In this document: in pieces, positions 44,801 to 51,657 of the stretch
Layout: every line of letters starts with the position of its first letter
Numbering within the stretch: position 1 is the stretch's first letter
Origin: Saprospiraceae bacterium UBA2329
Lineage (GTDB): Bacteria; Bacteroidota; Bacteroidia; Chitinophagales; Saprospiraceae
NCBI GenBank assembly: GCA_002344975.1
Contig: DDUV01000032.1
Location: forward strand, 123,217-181,306
DNA length: 58,090 nt
Reading direction: 5' to 3'
The notes under the pieces: model-generated
Told to the model about the DNA's origin: nothing
The model's database searches: none
Seen by the model: only the letters and a program-made list of their open reading frames with translations
Position numbers and translations under genes: made by a program

Positions 44801-45239
44801 GTGCATCCCGGAACACGCCGTCGAACTGGAGTTCAAAACGCCGGCCCTCGTCTGCTGCGTTCACCGTGAAGCGCTTGCGATACCAGCCGATGCTCGTCTC
44901 CGGAAACTTGCCCCCGACGGGCTTGTAGCCGTGCGCCATGACGTTGAAATCGGGGCTGTTCACGAAGGGCAGTTCTACAGCCCAGTCGTGCGGCAGGTCG
45001 AGCGAGCGCCAGAGGCTGTCGTTGAAGCGGGGGTCAACGGCCGTATTGAGCGCCTCGCCGGATTTTTTGAAAAGCGGTTCGATACTGAAGCGGAAGTCCT
45101 TTTCCGGGTTTTCAGCGTGGCCGAAAGCGAATTTCCAGTCGGTGTCGAAGTTGAGGTGCCGGCGGGGAGAAAGTTCTTGAGCGTGCGCCTGGCTGCAAAA
45201 GAAAAACAGCACCAGGAGCATTGGCAGTACCGATTTCAT
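41838..45239 (-). CDS. GH2 beta-galactosidase-like enzyme fused to a GH53 endo-beta-1,4-galactanase
   Basis: 1133 residues with a signal peptide (1-21, CSQAHAQ). The N-terminal GH2 part has the sugar-binding jelly roll (about 26-200), an Ig-like domain and a TIM barrel to about 610, with the acid/base motif WSIGNEEG (near 433) and nucleophile region IIGTEMGST (near 512). Beta-sandwich domains follow. From about 833 (MIGADISFLPELEARGI) a full GH53 barrel runs to the end: DFHYSDYWADPGKQ, acid/base LGNEINHG (near 973) and nucleophile VVEYS (near 1073). GH53 cuts beta-1,4-galactan or arabinogalactan, and GH2 could release galactose from the ends. One chain would thus have endo and exo activity, periplasmic or surface-exposed. 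There is no susCD pair in the window. There is no T9SS tail. Confidence 0.9.
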   Translation of the reverse strand: MKSVLPMLLVLFFFCSQAHAQELSPRRHLNFDTDWKFAFGHAENPEKDFRFSIEPLFKKSGEALNTAVDPRFNDSLWRSLDLPHDWAVELPFVNSPDFNVMAHGYKPVGGKFPETSIGWYRKRFTVNAADEGRRFELQFDGVFRDAHFWLNGMYLGNNPSGYMGVAWDITDFIRYGEENVLVVRVDATQYEGWFYEGAGIYRHVWLNVFDQTHIVNDGIFAYSEIKDGKAVISVETTLENKGNRKSDISIETYLTDNQGKIVAKTETKNLSVNILENQSILQKLTVNNPVLWDLDNPYLYRIHVNIKSNGQVTDRQILRFGVRKIEVKTNGVFLNGKHVKLYGVNCHQDHAGVGSALPDYLQYYRIRLLKNMGVNAYRTSHNPPTPELLDACDSLGMLVMDETRLLNSSPEYLGQFERLLRRDRSRTCVFMWSIGNEEGWIHTSPTGKRIAETLLKKQQQLDPTRTSTYAADLPNVFEGINEIIPVRSFNYRHFAVADYHRDHPHQPIIGTEMGSTVTTRGQYERDSIRGYVPDQDISAPWWASTAEDWWTLAADNDFWLGGFIWTGLDYRGEPTPFAWPNINSHFGIMDMCGFPKNIYYYYQSWWTDNDVLHISPHWNWMDRRSDSLDVWVNTNADDVELFLNGKSLGKKDMPRNSHLKWKVKYEPGKLEAVAFKKGKKLTAKVETTGTPFDVVLTPYKTTMVADGQDATVINVTVFDREGREVPNADNLIQFHIEGDGKIIGVGNGDPSCHEPDKCADGRWQRSLFNGKCQVIVQAGTTPGMIKFEATAPNLWKGSTEIITVGPGSLGSVHFDEKYRLTGEAAKPRPVDKMIGADISFLPELEARGIRFKDKGVEKDAIQILEDHGFNYVRLRIFHNPALENGYSPGKGFCDLKNTLLMAKRVKAAGMKLLLDFHYSDYWADPGKQYKPKAWEGLPFEALKKSLYDYTYEVMDALKKQGTAPDMVQLGNEINHGIVWPEGSVSHLDSLAQLINAGTAAVKAVDPRVVMMLHVALGGQNDESVFFIDNMVKRGVHFDVIGESYYPKWHGTLDDLRNNLHDLVRRYGKDVIVVEYSAKKEEVHKIAFELPGGKGKGTCIWEPLSTWEALFDWKGNSNGFLEMYDLFKKQYLEK

Positions 45240-45332
45240 ATCTCGTATATTTTGACGGCTAAGATAAGGCCAACTTTTGGGTTTTAATCCATTTGGCCTT
45301 ATTAGCTGATGCTGTTTTAATGATGAGCCGGC

Positions 45333-45642
45333 AAGTGAGGAAGTAACTTCAAGTTACTGCCTCACTTCATCAGAAAATGAAACCGGAACCAGCGAGGTGA
45401 CATCTGCCGCCCTGCTGCAACAACCGGAGGGCGGAAGGTGTCATCTCGCGGCTGCGAAGGAAAAATCTCCCCCGTTTTCATGCGACACCTTCCCGCCTCG
45501 CTATGGCGCGTCGTTTAGATGTCACCTGAAAACACTCAGCTAAACGGGTGCCAAGAAAAGGATATAAGGCTCCAGCCGGGCCAGCGGTGCCGGCGATTGA
45601 TTTTTTTTGATGTTTGCTAAAGAAGAGGCTGTGCCAGCGGGG
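45333..45642. repeat. ~310-bp direct repeat, copy 1
   Basis: It starts with the hairpin AAGTGAGGAAGTAACTTC, contains AACCAGCGAGGTGACATC, GGAGGGCGGAAGGTGTC and CGACACCTTCCCGCCTCGC, and ends with a CGGCGATTG-T(n)-GATG unit. Copy 2 at 46165-46471 is nearly identical in the same orientation. The two copies bracket the antitoxin and deleted-toxin locus. The segment 45240-45332 shows nothing else. Confidence 0.85.
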
Positions 45643-45648
45643 AACAGT

Positions 45649-45853
45649 TCAATCGCCCAGTCGAATCTCAAACTCGGCGTAAGTCAAAATATCAGTGTCC
45701 TCGAACTTTTTGATGATCAGCAAGTCTTGGTCTCCTGTTATCAAATAATCGGCTTTTCCGTCCTTCGCTAATTTTTCTAAGCCTCTTGGAAATCAGATAA
45801 CTAATCCAAAGATTGGTATCAAGGATTACTCTGAGCGGAGTGTTTCGGGGCAT
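45649..45853 (-). pseudogene. Internally deleted PIN-domain toxin
   Basis: From the ATG at 45853 the reading is MPRNTPLRVILDTNLWISYL, then ISK, a normal PIN N-terminus. After that the frame becomes nonsense. In the +1 frame the C-terminus of the same family follows: LEKLAKDGKADYLITGDQDL, then LIIKKFEDTDILTYAEFEIR, ending at a TGA at 45651-45649. About 70-75 codons that normally lie between (including the middle acidic residue) are missing and the frame is broken, so no active toxin can be made. The start overlaps the end of the intact antitoxin gene by 35 bp. Confidence 0.85.
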
Positions 45854-46058
45854 ATCGTTTTGCTCTTACCTGTTCGACTTCTTGCGTGATATCTTCCAAA
45901 ATATCGTTCCCCACATTTTGCTCCCGCAACTTAGCCAGCAGTTGCCGGAAAGCCTCTGAAGGCGCAGGACTGGCCTGTATCCTGATCAGATCCATCTCGG
46001 CTAAATCATCCAGCAACTTTTTAGCTCTCGGCTCCAGCAGTTCTATTTGATACGTCAT
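45819..46058 (-). CDS. Orphaned antitoxin-like protein
   Basis: 79 residues from MTYQIELLEPRAKKLLDDLA. A helical N-terminal region (PRAKKLLDDLAEMDLIRIQ) resembles the short antitoxins that sit before COG1569-type PIN toxins. The C-terminal half (LLAKLREQNVGNDILEDI, TQEVEQVRAKRYAPK) would wrap the toxin. The frame is intact, yet the partner at 45649-45853 is deleted. It may still repress its own promoter or neutralise a related toxin in trans, such as the one at 22536. The upstream in-frame ATG at 46139 is less likely. Confidence 0.75.
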   Translation of the reverse strand: MTYQIELLEPRAKKLLDDLAEMDLIRIQASPAPSEAFRQLLAKLREQNVGNDILEDITQEVEQVRAKRYAPKHSAQSNP

Positions 46059-46164
46059 TTTGTTTGTGCTTTTGTTCGCTCCGGCAGGCATGTCAGTCAC
46101 CGGCTGCCCAAAGATAAACTCGTTTCTGGAAACGCGCAACGCCCTCGTATAGTTTTTCGGCGGC

Positions 46165-46471
46165 CAAGTGAGGCAGTAACTTCAAGTTACCGCCTCACTT
46201 CATCAGAAAATGAAACCGGAACCAGCGAGGTGACATCTGCCGCCCTGCTGCAACAACCGGAGGGCGGAAGGTGTCATCTCGCGGCTGCGAAGGGAAAATC
46301 TCCCCGTTTTCATGCGACACCTTCCCGCCTCGCTAAGGCTCGTCGTTTAGATGCCACCTGAAAACACTGAGCCAAACATGGACCAAGAAAAGCATAAAAG
46401 ACGCCAGCCGGGCCAGCGGTGCCGGCGATTGTTTTTTTTGATGTTTTGCTAAGGAAATGGCTGTGCCGGCG
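46165..46471. repeat. ~310-bp direct repeat, copy 2
   Basis: Nearly identical to 45333-45642 in the same orientation, with scattered single-base differences. Both begin with the AAGTGAGG hairpin and end in a CGGCGATTG-T(n) unit. The presence of the toxin-antitoxin relic between two direct copies suggests duplication or recombination events that may also have deleted the toxin centre. Confidence 0.85.
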
Positions 46472-47041
46472 GGCCAGTGGCACCAGCGATTGTGTTTTTT
46501 GATGTTTTGCTAAAGAATACCCTGTGCCAGCGGGGAGGGTGAGATAATTCAGGCCTTGCTGTGCCAGAATGCGATACTTTCCCATAACGAGTTTCAGGAT
46601 TTGATGGAAAACTAAGGTAGCAAATAAAAAGTAATTGGCTTGGAATACGAAAAAAAATAAAAAAATTGCGCGCTCGTTCCGGGACGCCGCGGCGTCCCGG
46701 AACACTTATCATCTCGTCTCTGACGAGAAAAAGTGCTAAGTTGTTGATTTTCAACGTAGCACCTCAGGAGACGTGCGGATAGTAGGTTCCGGGACGCTGA
46801 GGCGTCCCCGGAACCAGCGAGCCGGCGATTGTGTTTTTTTGATGTTTTGCTAAAGAAGAGACTGTGCCAGCGGGTATGGCTGCAACCATTTATTGAGATA
46901 AATTAGAGGACTTTATGCTGGTGGAAACCAGCGATGGTGTTTTTTTGATGTTTTGCTAAGGAAGACTCTGTGCCAGCGGAGAAAGCAGCGATGGTGCTTT
47001 TTTGATGTTTTTTTGGAAAAAGAAGAGTTGTGGCCAGCGGG
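46421..47041 (+). repeat. Array of ~57-bp CAGCGATTGT-T(n)-GATGTTTTGCTAA units
   Basis: Five units lie at about 46421-46475, 46479-46535, 46820-46875, 46926-46980 and 46985-47041; a sixth is at 45590-45642 in copy 1 of the long repeat. Each reads GCGAT[T/G]GT, a T-run, GATGTTTTGCTAA, then GAA...CTGTG and CCAGCGG. Spacing is irregular and units vary, so this is not CRISPR. The first and last parts of each unit (CCAGCG / CCAGCGG) are direct repeats. The region 46059-47169 otherwise contains only palindromes and a promoter. Confidence 0.8.
46676..46703. repeat. 28-bp perfect palindrome, with a second copy near 46785-46815
   Basis: GTTCCGGGACGCCG is followed directly by its exact complement, with no loop. 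A slightly imperfect copy with the centre GACGCTGAGGCGTC lies about 110 bp further on. Between them are two shorter hairpins (TCTCGTCTCTGACGAGA and the GCTAAGTTGTTGATTTTCAA region). The structure resembles REP-type elements. Confidence 0.8.
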
Positions 47042-47067
47042 CGGTAGAAGGCTGTGTGCAGGCGGGG

Positions 47068-47099
47068 CTTGCATTTTACCGATAGATGGACTAACTTTG
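47068..47099 (+). promoter_or_regulatory. Bacteroidota promoter for the EAD11-ABC operon
   Basis: A TTG (47069-47071) is followed after 20 bp by TAACTTTG (47092-47099), an exact TAnnTTTG. The ATG of the ABC gene is at 47170, so the leader is about 65-70 nt. The promoter lies immediately after the last ~57-bp repeat unit. Confidence 0.6.
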
Positions 47100-47169
47100 C
47101 GCGGAAGTTGCGAAATACCATAAGCCAGTGGGATAATAAAAAAAACATTTCGTACTAAACAGGTAAAAA

Positions 47170-48438
47170 ATGGTAAAAATAGAAATATCTGCGAATGAAA
47201 TAAGAGAGTTGATCGCTCAAGATGACCTGAGAGAAGCGATCAGAAAATTCAGCTTTTTTGTAGAGAGCTATTCTCAAAATAAAGAATTTCATTATCAAGC
47301 GATATTATTACGCAATGAGTTGTCGGAAGCAAATAGAGAGTTGGTGTTTATTGGATATTCACAAGAAGCTGAAAATAGGAAAACTAAAATTTTGACAAAA
47401 GTACTATTCATGATTGATGAAATTATCGATGAAGTAAATGCAGAGTATGAATTATTTAGAAAATATCATGGGACACCTCGATTAAGTAAATCAGAATATG
47501 ATGTTACATTATCAGAAACATCACCCAATGAAGCTTTTTCGGGAGTAAATTTAACAAAAAGCTATAAAGGGTTTAAATTAGGGCCAATATCTACTGAGCT
47601 AAATTTTGGAGAAATAACAGCAGTCATTGGTGAAAATGCAAGTGGTAAAACCACTTTACTTAAGCTTATATCGGGGGGGATCAATCCCGACGAGGGAGAG
47701 AGAGTCTATTCTGGCATTGATTGTAGCAAAGAAGACTGGTATTGTATCAAAAAAAAAATAGGGTATTTACCCCAGAGAATACCATCTGTAAAAACATCAC
47801 AAATTGAAGATTTAATTCTAACCTCATCAACACATGATATTTGGGGCAAAGAAAATGATTTAATGGTTATGGATGTGTTATTAAAATTAGAATTAATTGA
47901 ACATTTAAGCAAGTCATGGAATGAACTTTCAGGTGGATATCATGTGAGATTTGCATTAGCGAGCTTATTAGTCTGGAGGCCTAAACTACTGGTACTGGAT
48001 GAACCTTTTGCTAATTTGGATCCTAATGCACGGAGATTTATCCTTTCAACAATCAAAGGTTACTCAAAATCTAGACAATATCCAATTTCTATTATTATAT
48101 CATCTCAAAACATAGAAGAAGTTGAGAGCGTTGTTGATAAAGTTATTTTTGTAGATGAAGGCAGGATCATTTTTAATGATTATATTGAAAAAATAGAGGA
48201 AAAATTTCCTTTTTTTGTTTTTGAAATAAAAATAGGCGCTTCTAAAGTTTTCTTTGAAAATATTTTAGCTCTTGTCGATCCAGATTTTCTAATAATAGAT
48301 GAAGACTTAGATATTTATACAGTTAGATTTTCTAACAAACATAATATTGATGTTTTGCTCCAAAAATTAACCAGTATTAATGTGAAAATATTTTATTTTC
48401 GAGACATCTCCAACTCAACTAAACGTTTTTTCATTTAA
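47170..48438 (+). CDS. ABC-transporter ATPase with an N-terminal EAD11-like adaptor domain
   Basis: 422 residues, AT-rich coding. Residues about 5-88 match effector-associated domain 11 in pattern (EIRELIAQDDLREAIRKF; FHYQAILLRNELSEANRELV; IGYSQEAENRKTKILTKVLF). EADs are small helical adaptors known from bacterial conflict systems, where like pairs with like. After a linker comes an ABC ATPase (about 120-345): Walker A GENASGKTT (154-162), Q-loop YLPQ, signature LSGG (253-256), Walker B LLVLDEP (D277, E278) and D-loop ANLDP. The H-loop position reads ISSQNIEEVE, with Gln replacing the usual switch His. The C-terminal ~75 residues form a separate alpha/beta tail. The next gene, 11 bp downstream, encodes a membrane protein, so the pair looks like an exporter-type ABC system. 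Coupling of an EAD to an ABC ATPase suggests signal-driven membrane activity; this is inference. Confidence 0.85.
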   Translation: MVKIEISANEIRELIAQDDLREAIRKFSFFVESYSQNKEFHYQAILLRNELSEANRELVFIGYSQEAENRKTKILTKVLFMIDEIIDEVNAEYELFRKYHGTPRLSKSEYDVTLSETSPNEAFSGVNLTKSYKGFKLGPISTELNFGEITAVIGENASGKTTLLKLISGGINPDEGERVYSGIDCSKEDWYCIKKKIGYLPQRIPSVKTSQIEDLILTSSTHDIWGKENDLMVMDVLLKLELIEHLSKSWNELSGGYHVRFALASLLVWRPKLLVLDEPFANLDPNARRFILSTIKGYSKSRQYPISIIISSQNIEEVESVVDKVIFVDEGRIIFNDYIEKIEEKFPFFVFEIKIGASKVFFENILALVDPDFLIIDEDLDIYTVRFSNKHNIDVLLQKLTSINVKIFYFRDISNSTKRFFI

Positions 48439-48449
48439 TAGCTTCAATC

Positions 48450-49709
48450 ATGAATTCAATATTAAAAATATTTAGGCTGCGATTTTTAGAAGCAAAAAAA
48501 ATTCGTGAAATAAAAGGGGGTATAAATGACTATCACGATAGTATAACAAACGATTGGTTAAAGAATCGACCAGAATTATGGAGACGTGATTTTGTTAAAA
48601 TTTTAATATACACAGTCATATATTTTATTGCTTCCGGATTAATTTTAATTACATTTATAGATTATTCAAAATATTTAGGAAAAAAAAGCATAGATACTCA
48701 TTTTTCAATTCTATTCTCTATATTGTTAAGTGTTAATTTATTTGTGTATTATATTATCTCACAAGCAGTAATAAAAAAACAAATTAGTCAGGTGCATTTT
48801 TTTTTCTTTCACATTTTAACAGAAAGAAAAACCTTGTTTTTTAATTTCATCTTTGGATTAGTATTTCTTTTGCAAGCACTACTACTGGCGTCAATGCCTT
48901 TTTTTATCTTTGAAACCAAGCCGTTAAATATCAGGGGGTTAGACGATTTGAGCGCTGTCTTTTCAGGAGAATTTTATTTACTACAAGAGCAGCATCCTGA
49001 ACTAAGTAGAGAGGATTTATTGATTACTATTCGCGATTCAGTGCAAGTCCATCTTGATCCTAACTTTTATAAGCATTTGAATACAAATCAGATTAATAGG
49101 CTTATAAAACCAATTATTTTAACTAACGATAGCACATTGATTTTTCACTTATATACTAAAAGCCTCAATATTGACAAAGTAAATACATTGCAACAAATAA
49201 GAATTATCCGGAACAATATGACCTATAGTGATGTCGGAAATATGCTGAATTCGGTCGCCTCTCGGTCAAAAATAGCTAATCAAATTGGATATTTGATTTC
49301 GTTTGTTTTTGATATTGTTATTTTTTTTGCGGCATTATTCTTTGTTTATTTTGAAGGTAATCCGCCAAACATTGAAAATGCTATTCCAGATATGTCTAAA
49401 GTAAAAAATATAATATCGAAATTTTTATGGGGACTTTTTTTCTTATATATGGTTTTTCCAGTATTTATTTTCGTGTCCGAGTACATTTATAACTACATTC
49501 TTTTAAAAGACAATAATTATTCTTTTCCTATATATTCTTTGATATGGATTCTCCTTTCATTATTATTCAAGATTATTTTATGGTTATTTTTTGCAATGAT
49601 TACCTTTGTTGTTTTTCTGTTGATTATCAAAATTTTATTTTTTTATTTTAAAGATATGCCTTTATTAAAGTATGAAGAGTTAAAAAAAGTAATGAAGCCA
49701 AAGGAATAA
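48450..49709 (+). CDS. Polytopic membrane protein, likely permease partner of the EAD11-ABC ATPase
   Basis: 419 residues with about six or seven membrane helices: around 52-72 (YTVIYFIASGLILITFI), 85-105 (FSILFSILLSVNLFVYYII), 128-152 (FNFIFGLVFLLQALLLASM), 285-306 (YLISFVFDIVIFFAALFFV), 326-352 (LWGLFFLYMVFPVFIFV) and two closely spaced C-terminal ones (362-402). A soluble segment of about 130 residues lies between helices three and four (DDLSAVFSGEFYLLQEQHPE ... NNMTYSDVGNML). The N-terminus carries a basic cytoplasmic segment typical of ABC-2-like permeases (RLRFLEAKKIREIKGG). I find no named family. Only 11 bp separate it from the ATPase gene, so they are surely co-transcribed. Confidence 0.82.
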   Translation: MNSILKIFRLRFLEAKKIREIKGGINDYHDSITNDWLKNRPELWRRDFVKILIYTVIYFIASGLILITFIDYSKYLGKKSIDTHFSILFSILLSVNLFVYYIISQAVIKKQISQVHFFFFHILTERKTLFFNFIFGLVFLLQALLLASMPFFIFETKPLNIRGLDDLSAVFSGEFYLLQEQHPELSREDLLITIRDSVQVHLDPNFYKHLNTNQINRLIKPIILTNDSTLIFHLYTKSLNIDKVNTLQQIRIIRNNMTYSDVGNMLNSVASRSKIANQIGYLISFVFDIVIFFAALFFVYFEGNPPNIENAIPDMSKVKNIISKFLWGLFFLYMVFPVFIFVSEYIYNYILLKDNNYSFPIYSLIWILLSLLFKIILWLFFAMITFVVFLLIIKILFFYFKDMPLLKYEELKKVMKPKE

Positions 49710-49763
49710 AAATTCCCGCAGGTGCGAGATTCTTGTATTGGCAACTATGCGGGTTATCAGTCA

Positions 49764-50576
49764 CTAATGTCTGATCACTACCTTGTTATTGAATTCAAAG
49801 TCCGCTATATCCAAGATGAGTTGTTGAAAAATCTGCTCTTGACACTTTTCGGCGAAAGCAAAATCATCCATCAAAAATTCTTCAAGAGGCTTCCATTGCT
49901 TATATCTTTTCTCCATCTCGGACTTTTCTTCATAACCCCATACATAATTCCTGTCAGATCGCATTTCAAGAGGTAACTGAACAATTTTTGAAATCTTATC
50001 GAAGCCAAATGGAGGGCGCCAGTTGTGTGTATAATTATTTCTAATATTTAGTATCTCTTTCAAAACTTTATCTTGAAAAAAGCCAGAATATTCCTGTAAA
50101 TTCGATTCTCCCTTCAACTGATTCCAATCAATCCAATGCCTAAGGAACTCATTCGAGTTTTTGTTTTTCTTTTTATTTGCGGAATCGGGGGTATTCAAAA
50201 TAAATATTAGCCGGGCTAAATTATCAAACAATGAACCAATATGAACATAAAATTCCTTCATCCCCTTGAACACTCTCATTAAATAATCGGGACGGCCCTT
50301 GTTTAACATATTAATATCTATCAAATTAATCTTTGCATAGCCGATAGAATTAACAGCCTCATAATGAGATTTTGCCAGTTCAACAAAAGCTTTTCTGACA
50401 TTGTCTGGAATTGGCAAGGGGCTTACAAGAACGCTCGAATCATTTCCTGCGTGAATTGAATACCTGAACTTTGCCCAATTGACAATATTAATTTGAAGAT
50501 CGTCTCTAATATGTCTTTCATTAGAATCCAGATCCTCTTTAAATATGTCGAAGTCAGGTGGTATTATTCGTGCCAT
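49764..50576 (-). CDS. Putative HEPN-domain protein
   Basis: 270 residues, cytoplasmic, AT-rich. The central part is helical (MRVFKGMKEFYVHIGSLFDN, LARLIFILN) and is followed by LKEILNIRNNYTHNWRPP. That gives R179-N-N-Y-T-H184, the R(N)x3H/Rx4H catalytic signature of HEPN ribonucleases, at the expected place after a helix. The layout recalls Cthe_2314-like or related HEPN families, which bind or cut RNA in toxin-antitoxin and defence systems. The assignment rests on this motif and helical context; overall similarity could be to an uncharacterised family. It is convergent with the EAD11-ABC operon (54 bp apart; the gap holds a weak CCCGCA...TGCGGG stem). Confidence 0.6.
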   Translation of the reverse strand: MARIIPPDFDIFKEDLDSNERHIRDDLQINIVNWAKFRYSIHAGNDSSVLVSPLPIPDNVRKAFVELAKSHYEAVNSIGYAKINLIDINMLNKGRPDYLMRVFKGMKEFYVHIGSLFDNLARLIFILNTPDSANKKKNKNSNEFLRHWIDWNQLKGESNLQEYSGFFQDKVLKEILNIRNNYTHNWRPPFGFDKISKIVQLPLEMRSDRNYVWGYEEKSEMEKRYKQWKPLEEFLMDDFAFAEKCQEQIFQQLILDIADFEFNNKVVIRH

Positions 50577-50739
50577 ATCGAAAGTTTAATAAAACAACAA
50601 GACATGGCAACGATTTTCGCCTATTCAAAAGTTCCACATTGCTGAGATTTTTCCTAAAAGGTAAGTAATAGCGATTGCTTCTCATTGTGAAAAGATTTGG
50701 AAAATCCAAGCCAAAGAGATTCAGCAGCTTAGTAATAGG

Positions 50740-51657
50740 CTATTTTGGTTTCAGTTTGCCAGTTGTCTTATCTAAATAATACTCCATCTCTCTATCGAAA
50801 ACAGATATTTCACCGTTTTCATTTAGGGTAATCATAGGATATTTTAAATCGAGGACATTTCTCCCAATAGAATCAATAATCCCGTATTTATGGTTCCTTT
50901 GAAGAACAATATATTTATCCTCTATTTCTATATTGTCATTATTTGGATTAGCAATTAATTTCCCTTGACTATTTACCAAACCTATTTTATTGCCTTTTGA
51001 AACAACAACGAAAGGCAAGTAAGAGTCAAATACACCATCAAAAAAATAATCTAATTTTACTTTTCCTACACTATCGATAAATCCCCATTTGTCCTGTTTA
51101 TCAACTGCAAATAAATTGTTATTTACCGGTAATATATCATCGAAAATTGGGTTAACAACCATTTTCTTGTTTTTATTTACTATTCCAAATTTTAGGTTTT
51201 TCACAAAAATATAAACTTGACTATCCTCATTCCATGACACAATATCACCACCATATGTAATCTGGATTTCAATTTCACTCTTTTTTTTAAAAAGCGAGAA
51301 TTTAAATAGCCTATCACCATCAGTATATTTAATGATACTATCTATGAAATGCATCGCTAAACTAAATTGACGAGCCTCTATTAGATCATAAATTCTCTGT
51401 GTAACATTCTCCTCAATTTCGTTGGTAGGGCCAGTAATATCATGGACTGATTCTACAAATATTTTTCCATAAATTAATGTGTCATTCTCACTCGCTTTCG
51501 GATTGTTAAAATGATATGATTTTTCAGTTGTTATTGGCATAGCGTCTTTGTTTTGCCTTGAGCAGATGTTCTGCCCGAATAGTAGCGCCAGCACGGCGAC
51601 TATCGCAGAGATAATTTGAGCATAATTACTTTTGGGCCTCTTATCCATTGTTTTCAA
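50740..51657 (-). CDS. WG-repeat protein with N-terminal membrane anchor
   Basis: 305 residues, AT-rich. One membrane helix lies near residues 11-30 (YAQIISAIVAVLALLFGQNI). After a linker, WG-type repeats fill about 150-300: KFGIVNKNKKMVVNPIFDDI, KWGFIDSVGKVKLDYFFDGV, KIGLVNSQGKLIANP, KYGIIDSIGRNVLDLKYPMI. WG repeats form beta-structured binding surfaces and are common in Bacteroidota, often in secreted or membrane proteins of unknown job. It is the last gene of the AT-rich island, upstream of the HEPN-like gene on the same strand with a 163-bp gap. No enzyme motif is evident. Confidence 0.75.
   Translation of the reverse strand: MKTMDKRPKSNYAQIISAIVAVLALLFGQNICSRQNKDAMPITTEKSYHFNNPKASENDTLIYGKIFVESVHDITGPTNEIEENVTQRIYDLIEARQFSLAMHFIDSIIKYTDGDRLFKFSLFKKKSEIEIQITYGGDIVSWNEDSQVYIFVKNLKFGIVNKNKKMVVNPIFDDILPVNNNLFAVDKQDKWGFIDSVGKVKLDYFFDGVFDSYLPFVVVSKGNKIGLVNSQGKLIANPNNDNIEIEDKYIVLQRNHKYGIIDSIGRNVLDLKYPMITLNENGEISVFDREMEYYLDKTTGKLKPK

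Noticed and set aside
46421..47041. Possible CRISPR array
   Set aside because: Repeat units are degenerate, ~57 bp long, with uneven spacing of 4 to over 280 bp, no unique equal-length spacers and no cas genes nearby.
46310..47148. Short minus-strand ORFs containing AKHQKNTIAG
   Set aside because: They are translations of the noncoding repeat units; frames differ and there are no credible starts or ribosome-binding context.
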